Positions 34,821 through 44,689 of a DNA stretch of 64,000 bases are shown piece after piece. A program made the position numbers and the translations under genes. Position 1 is the stretch's first letter. Every line of letters starts with the position of its first letter. The stretch is from positions 40,204,249 through 40,268,248 of the forward strand of contig NC_064832.1 of assembly GCF_024166365.1 (NCBI RefSeq), in the 5' to 3' direction. This DNA comes from Elephas maximus indicus. Its lineage: Eukaryota; Chordata; Mammalia; Proboscidea; Elephantidae. The notes under the pieces are model-generated. The model did not search any database. It had not been told where the DNA came from and worked only from the letters and a program-made list of their open reading frames with translations.

Positions 34821-36320
34821 ACTCTCTCTTGCCTCAGTACTCTCCCTCCTGTCTTTGGGTTCCCTAATTCACTGCAATGTCTCACAGAACTCACAGGCCA
34901 TATAAGGGAAATGGCTCATGCAGTTGTGGAGGCTGGCAAGTCCCAGATTCGTGGGTCAGGCATAGGCTTCTCTTTGGCCCTCAGTCTCTACCTAAAGGCA
35001 CTCAGCTTTCTCGATCTGTGGACCCAGAAGCCGACTTCATCATGTGCTGTGGGTCTCTGCTGCAGGTGTCTGCTGCAGGTCTCTCCTTTTTCTGTGGTGG
35101 TGGGCTCTCGTTTCTGCCCTGGATTTGGCTCTTTTTTTTTTTTTTTCATAGTTTTTATTGTGCTTTAAGTGAAAGTTTACAAATCAAGTCAGTCTTTCAC
35201 ACTAAAACCCATATACACCTTGCTACATAGTCCCAATTACTCTCCCCCAATGAGACAGCCTGCTCTCCCCCTACTCTTTCTTTTTGTGTCCATCTCGCCA
35301 GCTTCTAACCCCCTCTACCCTCTCATCTCCCTTCCAGGCAGGAGATGCCAACATAGTCTCCAGTGTCCACCTGATCCGAGAAGCTCACTCGTCACCAGCA
35401 TCCCTCTCCAACCCATTGTCCAGTCCAATCCATGTCTGAAGAGTTGGCTTCAGGGATGGTTCCTGTCCTGGGCCAACAGAAGGTCTGGGGGCCATGATCA
35501 CCATGGTCCTTCCAGTCTCAGTCAGACCATTAAGTCTGGTCTTTTTATAAGAATTTCGGGTTTGCATCCCACTGCTCTCCTGCTCCCTCAGGGGTTCTCT
35601 GATGTGTTCCCTGTCAGGGCAGTCATCAGTTGTAGCCAGGCACCATCTAGTTCTTCTGGTCTCAGGATGATGTAGTCTCTGGTTTATCTGGCTCTTTCTG
35701 TCTCTTGGGCTCGTAATCACCTTGTGTCCTTGGTGTTCTTCATTCTCCTTTGATCCAGGTGAGTTGAGACCAATTGATGCATCTTAGATGGCCGCTTGCT
35801 AGCATTTAAGACCCCAGACGCCACTCTTCAAAGTGGGATGCAGAATGTTTTGCTAATAGATTTTATCATGCCAATTGACTTAGATGTCCCCTGAAACCAT
35901 GGTCCCCAAACTCTTGCCCCTGCTACACTGGCCTTTGAAGCATTCCATTTATTCAGGAAACATCTTTGCTTTTGGTTTAATCCAGTTGTGCTGACCTCCC
36001 CTGTATTGTGTGTTGTCTTTCCCTTCACCTAAAGCAGTTCTTATCTACTAATTAGTGAATGCCCCTCTCCCACCCTCCCTCCCTCCCCCTTCTCGTAACC
36101 ACAAAGGAATGTTTTTTCCTCAGTTTAAACTATTTCTCAAGTTCTTATAATAGTGGTCTTATACAATATTTGTCCTTTTGCAACTGTTGGCTCTCTTTTA
36201 ATGCAAAACTGACCAATCCCCTTGGTGGGCCACAATTATCTTATTTGCCAGCCCCATCCAATCATCTGAGTGGGAGTCATAAGACCATGGCTGGAAATGC
36301 CACACACAAAATTAATTAAT
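34821..36320 (-). mobile_element. ERVL/MaLR-type LTR, antisense, split by L1
   Basis: The left part (34821-35133) shares 'TCACAGAACTCACAGGCC' and 'GGAGGCTGGCAAGTCCCAG' with other LTRs here. The right part (36187-36320) has 'AAGACCATGGCTGGAAATGCC'. The L1 at 35134-36186 splits it, with TTGGCTCT repeated at both junctions. Confidence 0.6.
35134..36186 (-). mobile_element. 5'-truncated LINE-1 3' end, antisense
   Basis: The T run at 35134 is followed by about 1.05 kb of L1 3'UTR. The 8-bp target duplication TTGGCTCT flanks it (left ending 35133, right from about 36187). Both strands carry long open frames: plus 35169-35675 (168 codons) and minus 35385-35720 (111 codons). Confidence 0.9.
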
Positions 36321-36544
36321 GGCACCCAACCCCTTAGCTGTGCGTATGGCCTGTGAGTTCTTTGTGGCCATTGAAGCGAATTGTCAAACCCATAGAAGTA
36401 CAGAGTGCCACGAGGAGGACGGCTGGTGTCAGAATTGGTAACAAAGATGAAAAGTGGAGGCATGTCCAACCTCCACCTCATAGAAATCAGCTTTGGGCTG
36501 ATGGTGTCATTCCCACCCTAACCCCCTGAAGTTAGGAGAGGTCT

Positions 36545-36806
36545 GAGGCTACCACACTACATTCACTTATTTTGGACATGTTACCAGAAGGAACCAATCA
36601 CTGGAGAAAGACATCATACTTGGCAAAGTAGAGGGTCAGTGAAAAAAGAGAGAGACCCTCAGTGAGATGGATTGACACAGTGGCTGGATCAATGGGCTAA
36701 AACATACCTAGCATTGTGAGGATGATGCAGGACTGGGCAACATTTTCCTCTGTTATCATAGGGTCACTGTGAGTCAGAGATGACTCAAGGGCACCTAACA
36801 ACAACA
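36545..36806 (+). mobile_element. RTE LINE 3' fragment, sense
   Basis: 'ATTTTGGACATGTTACCAG' to 'ATAGGGTCACTGTGAGTC' and a CAACAACAAGAAC tail: the last 260 bp of RTE. It is more diverged than the other RTE copies. Confidence 0.88.
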
Positions 36807-37140
36807 AGAACACCTTCTCCAACCACAGTGGAATGAAGCTAGAAATCAATGATGAAGAAAAACTGGAAAATTTCACAAATACATGGAATTTAAACAATAC
36901 AGTCTTAACCAATGGATCAAAGAAGAAATCACAAGGGAAACCAGAAAACAGAGATGAATGAAAACAAAAATACAACGTACCAAAACTTAAGGGATGCAGC
37001 AAAAGCCATGCTCAGAGGGAAATTATAGCTGTAAATGCCTACATTAAGCAACAAAGATCTCAAATCGATAGCTAACACCTTAAAGGGAACTATAAAAAGA
37101 AGAGAAAACCGAGCCCAAACCTATCATAAGGAAAGAGTAG
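36807..37140 (+). mobile_element. L1 ORF2 fragment, sense
   Basis: 'CACAGTGGAATGAAGCTAG' through 'ACCAAAACTTAAGGGATGC' matches L1 ORF2 between the endonuclease and reverse transcriptase domains. Confidence 0.8.
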
Positions 37141-37457
37141 TAAGTAATCAGGGAATCAAAGAAAGAGAGAAGAGAATAGAGAGGATTCGAGGTTTTGAAA
37201 AGCAGACATAGAAGAATAGGCCCCATCAGAAATTTGGGGGAGTCTCCTTAGTCAAAGACTATAAGGGAGAGGCAATAGTGAAAAAGTCAGGGATTTGGTT
37301 CCTAAACCTAGAAACTCTTGGAGTTGTCCTTTGATCTCAGGGAGAGGAAAGTTGATGATGGGATAATTCATTTAGGAGATAAAGTCTTCTATTCAGCAGA
37401 GATATCATGTTCTAGGTAATACACTTGAGGGCTGCATAATTGTATTTTGTCTTTGCA
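37141..37457. other. Unassigned, no gene seen
   Basis: Purine-rich sequence without a recognised repeat or frame. Confidence 0.4.
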
Positions 37458-37563
37458 GCAAATCTGCTGCAAAGGACCTCTTCAAAGTGTTGAAGAGCAA
37501 AGATGTCACCCTGAAGACTAAGCTATTCCTGACCCAAGCCATGGTATTTTCAATTGCATCATA
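37458..37563 (+). mobile_element. Internal RTE fragment fused to an AfroSINE
   Basis: 106 bp of RTE coding sequence ('AATCTGCTGCAAAGGACC' to 'TTTTCAATTGCATCATAT') stops abruptly at an AfroSINE start. No RTE sequence follows the SINE, so this is not a simple SINE insertion. Confidence 0.85.
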
Positions 37564-37745
37564 TTCAAACCCTGGTGGCGTAGTAGTTAAGTGCTACAGC
37601 TGCTAATCAAAGGGACGGCAGTTCAAATCTGCCAGGCGCTCCTTGGAAACTCTATGGGGCAGTTCTACTCTGTCCTATAGGGTCACTATAGGGTCACTAT
37701 GAGTCAGAATCGACTCGACTGCACTGGGTTTGGTTTTTTGTTTTT
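37564..37745 (+). mobile_element. AfroSINE with short internal duplication
   Basis: Complete AfroSINE. The 'TAGGGTCACTA' segment near 37678-37700 is tandemly duplicated. It ends in 'TTTGGTTTTTTG' and a long T run. Confidence 0.9.
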
Positions 37746-37753
37746 TTTTTTTT

Positions 37754-40262
37754 TGGTTTAGTTTCCTAGGGCTACCATAACAAAGTTCCACAAACTGGGT
37801 GGTTTAAAACAACAGAGATTTATTCTCAGCTGCGGAAGACAGAAGTCCAAAATCCAGGTGTCGTCAGGGTTGGTTCCTTCTGGAGGCTCTGTTTTATGCT
37901 TCTCTTCCAGCTTCTGGTGGTTGTAAGCAATCTTAGGCATTCCTTGCCTTGTAGCTGCATCACTTCAATCTGCTTCTGTCTTCACATGTCCTTCTTCCCT
38001 ATGTGTCTCTGTCTCCGTGTCTGACTCTTCTCTCCTTTCTCTTATAAAGATACCAGTTGTTAGATTTAGACCCCACCCTAATCCAGTAGGCTGTGGTCTT
38101 TGATCTTCATTAGAAAGTGCTTCAAGTCCTCTTCACTTTCAGCAAGCAAGGTTGTGTCATCCGCATAACGCAGGTTGTTAATGAGTCTTCCTCCAATCCT
38201 GATGCCCCGTTCTTCTTCATATAGTCCAGCTTCTCGGATTATTTGTTCAGCATACGGATTAAATAGGTATGGTGAAAGAATACAACCCTGATGCACACCT
38301 TTCCTGACTTTAAACCAGTCAGTATCCCCTTGTTCTGTCCAAACAACTGCCTCTTGATCTATGTAAAGTTTCCTCATGAGCGCAATTAAGTGTTCTGGAA
38401 TTCCCATTCTTCTCAATGTCATACATAATTTGTTATGATCTACACAGTCGAATGCCTTTGCATAGTCAATAAAACATAGGTAAACATCCTTCTGGTATTC
38501 TCTGCTTTCAGCCAGGACCCATCTGACATCAGCAGTGATAACCCTGGTTCTACGTCCTCTTCAGAAACTGGCCTGAATTTCTGGCAGTTCCTGTCGATAT
38601 ACTGCCGTGGCCGTTTTTGAACGATTTTCAGCAAAATTTTGCTTGCATGTGATATTAATGATATAGTTCTATAATTTCCACATTCAGCTGGATCACCTTT
38701 CTTGGGAATAGGCATAAATATGGATCTCTTCCAGTCAGTTGGGCAGGACACTATCTTCCATATTTCTTGGCATAGACGAGTGAGCACCTCCAGCACTGCA
38801 TCTGTTTGTTGAAACATCTCAATTGATATTCCATCAATTCCTGGGGCCTTGTTTTTTGCCAATGCCTTCAGAGCAGCTTGGACGTCTTCCTTCAGTACCA
38901 TCGGTTCCTGAGGATATGCCACCTCTTGAAACAGTTGACTATCAACTAATTCTTTTTGGTATAATGACTGTGTGTATTCCTTCCATCTTCTTTTCATGCT
39001 TCCTGCATCATTTAATATTTTCCCCATGGAATCCTTCACTACTGCAACTCGAGGCTTAAATTTTTTCTTCAGTTCTTTCAGCTTGAGAAACACCGAGCGT
39101 GTTCTTCCTTTTTGGTTTTCCATCTCCAGCTCTTTGCACATGTCATTGTAATACTTTACTTTGTCTTCTCGAGAGGCCCTTTTTGAAATTTTCTGTTCAG
39201 TTCTTTCACTTCATCAATTCTTCCTTTTGCTTTAGCTGCTTGACTCTCAAGAACAAGTTTCAGAGTCTCCTCTGACATCCATCTTGATCTTTTCTTTCTT
39301 TCCTGTCTTTTCAGTGACCTCTTGTTTACTTCACGCATGATGTCCTTGATGTCATTCCACAACTCGTCTGGTCTTCGGTCACTAGTGTTCAATGCATCAA
39401 ATCTATTCTTGAGATGGTCTCTAAATTCAGGTGGGATATACTCAAGGTCTTATTTTCAGTATGGATTACACCTCAACATAAAGAAAACAAAAATCCTCAC
39501 AACTGGACCAATGAGCAACATCATGATAAATGGAGAAAAGTTTGAAGTTGTCAAGGATTTCATTTTACTTGGATTCACAATCAACAGCCATGGAAGCAGC
39601 AGTCAAGAAATCAAAAGACGCATCGCATTGGGCAAATCTGCTGCAAAGGACCTCTTCAAAGTGTTGAAGAGCAAAGATGTCACCCTGAAGACTAAGCTGT
39701 TCCTGACCCAAGCCAAGGTATTTTCAATCGCATCATATGCATGTGAAAGCTGGAGAATGAATAAGGAAGACCGAAGAAGAGTTGATGTCTTTGAATTGTG
39801 GTGTTGGCAAAGAATATTGAATATACCATGGACTGCCAAAAGAACGAACAAATCTGTCTTGGAAAAAGTGTGGCCCAAATGCTCCTTAGAGGCAAAGATG
39901 GCGAGACTGCGTCTTACATACCTTGGACATGTTGTCAGGAGGGATCAGTCCCTGGAGAAGGACATCGTGCTTGGCAGAGTACAGGGCCAGCAGAAGAGAG
40001 GAAGACCCTCAACAAGGTGAATTGACACAGTGGCTACAACAATGAGCTCAAGCATAACAACGATTGTAAGGATGGCGCAGGACCTGGCAGTGTTTCGTTC
40101 TGTTGTGCATAGTGTCGCTATGAGTCGGAACTGACTCAATGGCACCTAGCAACAACAACAACTAATCCAGTGTGACCTCATCTTAACTAATTACACTTAC
40201 AAAGATTCTATTTCAAAACAAGGTCACATTCTGAGGTTCAGGTGGACGTGACTTTTGGATTG
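37754..40262 (-). mobile_element. MLT1-like LTR, antisense, split by RTE
   Basis: Left part 37754-38087 ('TAGTTTCCTAGGGCTACC', 'CACAAACTGGGTGG') and right part 40162-40262 ('TGACCTCATCTTAACTAATTAC', 'AAGGTCACATTCTGAGG') join into one antisense LTR once the RTE is removed. Confidence 0.75.
38088..40161. mobile_element. RTE LINE with 5' inversion (twin priming)
   Basis: 38088-39455 is RTE in antisense (endonuclease-RT linker through RT, minus frames 39156-39392, 38440-39141 and 38078-38422). 39456-40161 is the directly following RTE sequence in sense, ending in (AAC)n. The 10-bp target duplication CTAATCCAGT lies at 38078-38087 and 40162-40171. Joining the two breakpoints restores RTE order without visible loss. 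Confidence 0.95.
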
Positions 40263-40445
40263 TTAATGTACTTAGCTGCTAATCAAAAGGTTGGCAGTTC
40301 GAGTACACCCAGAGGCACCTCAGAAGAAAGGGTTAGTGATCTATTTCTGAAAAATCAGCCATTGAAAATTCTATGTAACACAGTTAAACTCTGACACACA
40401 TGGAGTGACCATGAGTCAGAGTTGACTTAAAGGTAACTGGTTGGT
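40263..40445 (+). mobile_element. AfroSINE (long subtype), sense
   Basis: 'TTAGCTGCTAATCAAAAGG', 'TGAAAAATCAGCCATTGAAAA', and 3' 'ATGAGTCAGAGTTGACTT'. The first bases of the SINE are missing or diverged. Confidence 0.85.
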
Positions 40446-40469
40446 TATTCAACTCACTATAGAGACTTT

Positions 40470-40657
40470 AAGGAGTCCTGGTGGCACAATGATTAAGTGT
40501 TTAGCTGCTACCCAAAAGGTCAGTGGTTCAAACCCACCAGTGATTCTGCAGGATAAAAGACCTGGCGATCTGCTCCCATAAGCCTAGGAAACAGTTCTAC
40601 TCCGTCATACAGGGTCGCTATGAGTTGGAATCGACTCAATAGCACACAACAACAATA
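40470..40657 (+). mobile_element. AfroSINE with RTE-like ACA tail
   Basis: 'GGAGTCCTGGTGGCACAATG' start, with 3' 'GGGTCGCTATGAGTTGGAAT' and 'GACTCAATAGCACACAACAACAA'. The tail resembles the RTE (AAC)n tail and not the TTTGG tail of other AfroSINEs here. Confidence 0.9.
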
Positions 40658-41039
40658 GACATGTTATGTCCTTTGAGGATAAGAGCTTGGAAGTAAATAT
40701 GAGCAGTCAAAATCAGGTGAGCACAGAAGTTCATCTACACACTGGTTATGCACAGAGTTTCAAGGAAAGTTTAAGTCTCTCAAGTTTGCATTTAGGGTTC
40801 TAGAAAATAAGTAGGAGCCTTAGGAAAACCCATGAGGCATGGTAGCCCATGGATATTGTTGATTTTTCCATGTGGAGGCAAAATGATATTATTAGTCAGG
40901 TAGAAGAGAAATACTGAAAAAAGCAGAAGTCAATGATTCTAAGTGTGTAGTACTGGGTGGGATATAGGCTAGAATGGTGTTGGTGTAGAGGAAACTTGAG
41001 TTTGGCTATTTTGTTTATTGCTTGTAAGTCTTGTACTAG

Positions 41040-41090
41040 CCACATAGGGTTGTCATGAGTCCGAATTGACTTGACTACAACTGGTAATGG
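41040..41090 (+). mobile_element. AfroSINE 3' fragment, sense
   Basis: 'CACATAGGGTTGTCATGAG' to 'TTGACTTGACTACAACTGG': the SINE 3' end only, within ERV sequence. Confidence 0.75.
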
Positions 41091-41922
41091 TGGTGGCTTG
41101 TACTAGCCAATAATCTTTGCCATTAGAATTTTTACTGGAAGGATGGGGGTATTAAAGAGACAGATGGGGAACTAAGAATCCCTTGTCAATAAAGCCTGAA
41201 CTATTGATTGAAGCCTTTGGAGGGCTTCTAATTTTAGAAGATATTGTGGTAATCTTGGGAGTGGCATGAAGGATCTGTTTCTACTTTGAGAGGTTTAGCC
41301 TCCCATATTTGGCCTATGTCAGTGAAGTTAGCAGCCCAAAGGGGGTCAGGTATCTTAGTTAACATAGTTTGTAAGGCCTTAAAAGGACTTGGAGGGCTCT
41401 GACAGGAGCAAGAAAAGTCAGGTGAGCAATGAGAGCCGTTAAATGGAGAAGGTGCATAGGCATGGAGTAGGGGACTTTGAGGATGAGGCTATCAAGAGAG
41501 CAACAAATACTGCTAATTGGAAAGTAATTCTCATTCCAGAAGGTTTACTGGGGTAGTGGAGCTAAGTGAAACCTATGGTGAGTAGTAAGAGGCAGGTCAT
41601 ATAGTAGATTATCAAGTTCCACCACAAGTATGGTTTATGTACTCCAAGGAAAGGTAGCGGGACAATAAAAGGTATTAAAGGTGGAATGTGTTGCCCCTGT
41701 GTCCACCAAGTAGGTGGTGGGGTGTCCACTGATGGTAATGGTAATTTACCCTTTCAAAATGAGAGTTAGTTGTGGACACAAGAGGTAAGGTCCAAAAAAA
41801 AAAAAAAAAAAAGTCCAGAAAGCCTTTAATAACAACATATAAATCTGAGCAAGACCAAGGCTTAAAGAGTACTTGTTGCGGGGGGGCAGTGCTGAAGTTG
41901 TTGACGTTCTGCCACAGATGAG

Positions 41923-41942
41923 AAAAAAAAAATTTTTTTTTT
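41923..41942. repeat. A10T10 palindrome
   Basis: Ten A residues followed by ten T residues within the antisense ERV gag-like region. Confidence 0.95.
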
Positions 41943-42670
41943 GAAAGCTTCCAAAAAGGGGCAAGAGAGTTTCATAGAGGCAGGGAGGTATAAAGAGGAG
42001 CAGTAAGGGCTGAAAGGGGAAAAAGAGACTCTGCAGAATAAGGAGGAATAGTTGATGGGAGAAATGGTGGGTGGGGTGATACACAAGGGGAGTTTTAGGT
42101 GTAGACAGGGTGGTGAAGTGGATTGGTAGTGAAAGACATAGTCCTTAGGGAACTTTACTGTTTAAGTTAGACTGGAGACATTTTCTCATTTTTCAGCCTC
42201 CAGTACCAAGCCAAATAAGGTAACCATTGGTAAGAAGGGATCTTAGAGGTCCAAGATTCAACGACACCTTGTAGATGGCTTAGGGGGATTTCAAGCACTC
42301 CAAAGGGGCCACTGGAGTTCTAAATTGTCCTCAGTAAAATTCTGCCATTTTTGGAGGTAACAAACTGAATCTTTGGCATAGTGGTGCAGCATATAATCTG
42401 TGTGGTTTTGAAGAAAGTTGAGAAGTCAGTTCAAAGTTTTCCACAGTACAAAGGTTAAACAAAAACTGGCAGCAGGATAAAACCAAAATATCACTCAAAG
42501 AATTAAACTCAAATCCTTGCCATGCTACCATGGACAATTGTCCAGAGCACGTGGATCAAGAGCTAGACTCACCATGAGATCCCTAAATCACCAGTCAGGG
42601 AAGCAACACTCAGCCTTGAAAAGCCTCAGTACCTGGGTAGAGAAGACAGATGTCCAAAGGTAGTCTTCCC

Positions 42671-42688
42671 ATCTCAGTTATGGCACCA
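42671..42688 (-). promoter_or_regulatory. Retroviral primer-binding site
   Basis: In reverse complement the 18 nt start TGGTGCC and end ACTGAGAT. They sit 3 nt inside the TG...CA LTR boundary at 42692. The pattern resembles sites pairing with tRNA-His, as in HERV-H-like elements; the exact tRNA is an inference. Confidence 0.55.
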
Positions 42689-42755
42689 AACTGTCAAAGA
42701 CAAAAAACCAAAGAAGTAAGGAAATTGATTTTATCCAGACTATTGTGATACGAGG

Positions 42756-43101
42756 AAAGCCTGGTGGTGTGGTGGTTAAGTGCCATGGCTGCTAACCAAA
42801 GGTCGGCAGTTCCAATCCACCAGACACTCCTTGGAAACTCTATGGGGCAGTTCTACTCTGTCCTATAGGGTTAAAAAAAAAAAAAAAAAAAACCAGTGCC
42901 GCTGAGTCGATTCCAACTCATAGCGACCCTATAGGACAGAGTAGAACTGCCCCATAGAGTTTCCAAGGAGCATCCAGCAGATTTGAACTGCCAACCCTTT
43001 GGTTAGCAGCCGTAGCACTTAACCACCATGCCACCAGGGTTTCCTCCTATAGGGTTACTCTGAGTCAAAATCGACTTGATGGCAACAATTTTTTTTTTTT
43101 T
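42756..43101 (+). mobile_element. AfroSINE, sense, itself interrupted
   Basis: The SINE begins 'GAAAGCCTGGTGGTGTGG' and ends 'GACTTGATGGCAACAA' plus T run. Diverged 12-bp repeats TGTGATACGAGG (42744-42755) and TGTAATATGAAG (43102-43113) flank it. An antisense SINE is inserted at 42873-43044. Confidence 0.92.
42873..43044 (-). mobile_element. AfroSINE inserted inside an AfroSINE
   Basis: Near-consensus antisense SINE flanked by the perfect 12-bp duplication TCCTATAGGGTT (42861-42872 and 43045-43056), which is part of the host SINE. Confidence 0.95.
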
Positions 43102-43550
43102 TGTAATATGAAGACCAGCCCAGATTCAAGTATCAGAGTGTCTCAGCAGGGTTTTATCTTAGATTTTACAGGGAGGAATAGGTAAGTTACAGGTGGGTTG
43201 ATTTACAGTTGGGGTTGTTCTTGTAATCAGAGGAAGTCTCAGTTAACAGGAAATGCTTAAATCTGTGTCTCACTAGTTTAGGTCAGAGGCACAGGGTTCT
43301 AATCTTAGCTAATCATTCATGAGACAAAGGATGAGAAATTGGAGAGTCTGTGCCTGGCCTTGTCAACTGGTTCAGGAAAAAAATGAAAAGGTTTGTTTTT
43401 GGTCTTGTCACAGATGAACAAAGGAGTCTTATGGTAATGATGAAAAAGAGTTGATAGCAAGTCTCATCTAAGTCATGTAAAGAAGAAAGGTTCTTTGCAG
43501 TAAACCATTTCTGGGAGCACAAAACGGTGGGCATATTTCTTAACTATCGC

Positions 43551-43714
43551 TGTTTTCCCAGCGCAGAGGGTTTAGATACAGTTCAGTGTTGTCAGTGTCG
43601 AGGTTGATTTTCTTTTTCCATTCTGGTCCAGTTACTCCAGTACTATTTGTTGAAATGACATTCCTTTCTCCCATTGAATTTGTTGGTGATAATGCTTTGT
43701 TTCTAAATTTAAGA
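43551..43714 (-). mobile_element. Short antisense L1 piece in unassigned sequence
   Basis: 43620-43685 ('CCAGTACTATTTGTTGAAATG', 'CTCCCATTGAATT') resembles the antisense L1 ORF2 region. The rest is unassigned. Confidence 0.45.
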
Positions 43715-43880
43715 CCTCAGTTTCTCAGTGACATTAGCCACATTTCAAGTACTTAAGAACCACATGTGGCCCATAGATACCATATTGAATAATATAAATA
43801 TTATATATATATTTCCATCATCACAGAAAATTCTTTTGGACAGTACTGCTCTAGGTCTTATAGCACAGTGTCTAATGGAC
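43715..43880. mobile_element. hAT-like (MER5-type) DNA transposon fossil
   Basis: 'TAGCCACATTTCAAGTACTT', 'AACCACATGTGGCCC', 'CCATATTGAATAAT' and 'TTTGGACAGTACTGCTCTAG' follow the pattern of a common mammalian non-autonomous hAT element. A short TA microsatellite lies inside. Confidence 0.6.
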
Positions 43881-44362
43881 ATTTTGCATTTTGTGAAAGG
43901 TAATCCGAAGCAAATAATACCGTTAAGGGCAGATATAAATAAACTAAAAGTCAATGACTGAGCACTATTTATATTTAGGGGTATTGTAAATGGAAAATGT
44001 TGATCAATACAAATATAAAACTTTTGTAAAGCATAAGACTGTATTATATGTACTAATTCAAAGGATGTTAGGGCATGTACGCTGCTGAGTTCTAAGAATC
44101 CTGTGGTTTGGAACAGTACAGGGTCTGCTTGTTGAAATATTTTTATATAGAACTCTCCCTAAAACTCCTAAATAACTAAAATTCCAGAACGTTCAGTTGA
44201 TTTGGGGGTGGAATGAAAGAAGCCCTACTAGACTGGTTACAAGCATTCATATTAAAAGTTTAATGAAAATACTTTAACCCTGAAATTCAGTCCCGATTTT
44301 ATTATCTCCATTTTACAAAAGAGGAAACCATTCTGAGAGAATAGTGAAATCATTAATGAATA
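43881..44362. other. Unassigned, no gene seen
   Basis: No recognised gene or repeat. Confidence 0.4.
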
Positions 44363-44643
44363 CAGGTAGTCCCCAATTTACAACGTGTTCCACTCCAATG
44401 ACTCCATGGTAAATTGGTTACGATGTAAGTCGAATATCTCATTTTTTTTTTTTTTACTTTTCATTATTATTGCCTTTTATTATCAGTATCTTTATAAATC
44501 GTAACAATGAAGATATGCAAGTTAGCATCTGAGAATGTTAACGTCAGCAAATTATGTATGTAATTTGATGTTAAAAAAAAAAAAAAAAGACCGTTAAGTT
44601 CGGGTCTTCTTAACTAGAACGTGTTGTAATCCGCAACTACCTG
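44363..44643. mobile_element. Tigger/pogo-like MITE with intact ends
   Basis: A 281-bp element bounded by TA at 44361-44362 and 44644-44645. The terminal inverted repeats start CAGGTAGT on both ends and stay similar for about 25 bp (left ...AATTTACAACGTGTTC, right in reverse complement ...GGATTACAACACGTTC). The interior is AT-rich without coding capacity, with T12 and A15 runs. Confidence 0.85.
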
Positions 44644-44689
44644 TACTAGAATGGGGCTTCTAAACTGGATTCCAAACTTCACTTTTTTT

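Larger units (their letters stand above)
40658..42670 (-). mobile_element. ERV1-like internal region (gag-pro-RT part), antisense
   Basis: Gammaretrovirus-like endogenous sequence in reverse orientation. The minus strand at about 41690-41760 holds a retroviral aspartic-protease active-site signature (D-T-G), with reverse-transcriptase-like sequence to its left and gag-like sequence to its right, matching pro-pol order. All frames are heavily interrupted. The left end has no 3' LTR. Homopolymer insertions at 41792-41811 and 41923-41942 add further breaks. It is an old, inactive remnant. Confidence 0.65.
42692..43550 (-). mobile_element. ERV1-like 5' LTR, antisense
   Basis: It lies on the outer side of the primer-binding site, so it is the 5' LTR of the antisense provirus. 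Two nested AfroSINEs occupy 42756-43101. The outer boundary near 43550 is an estimate because no target duplication partner is available. Confidence 0.5.
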
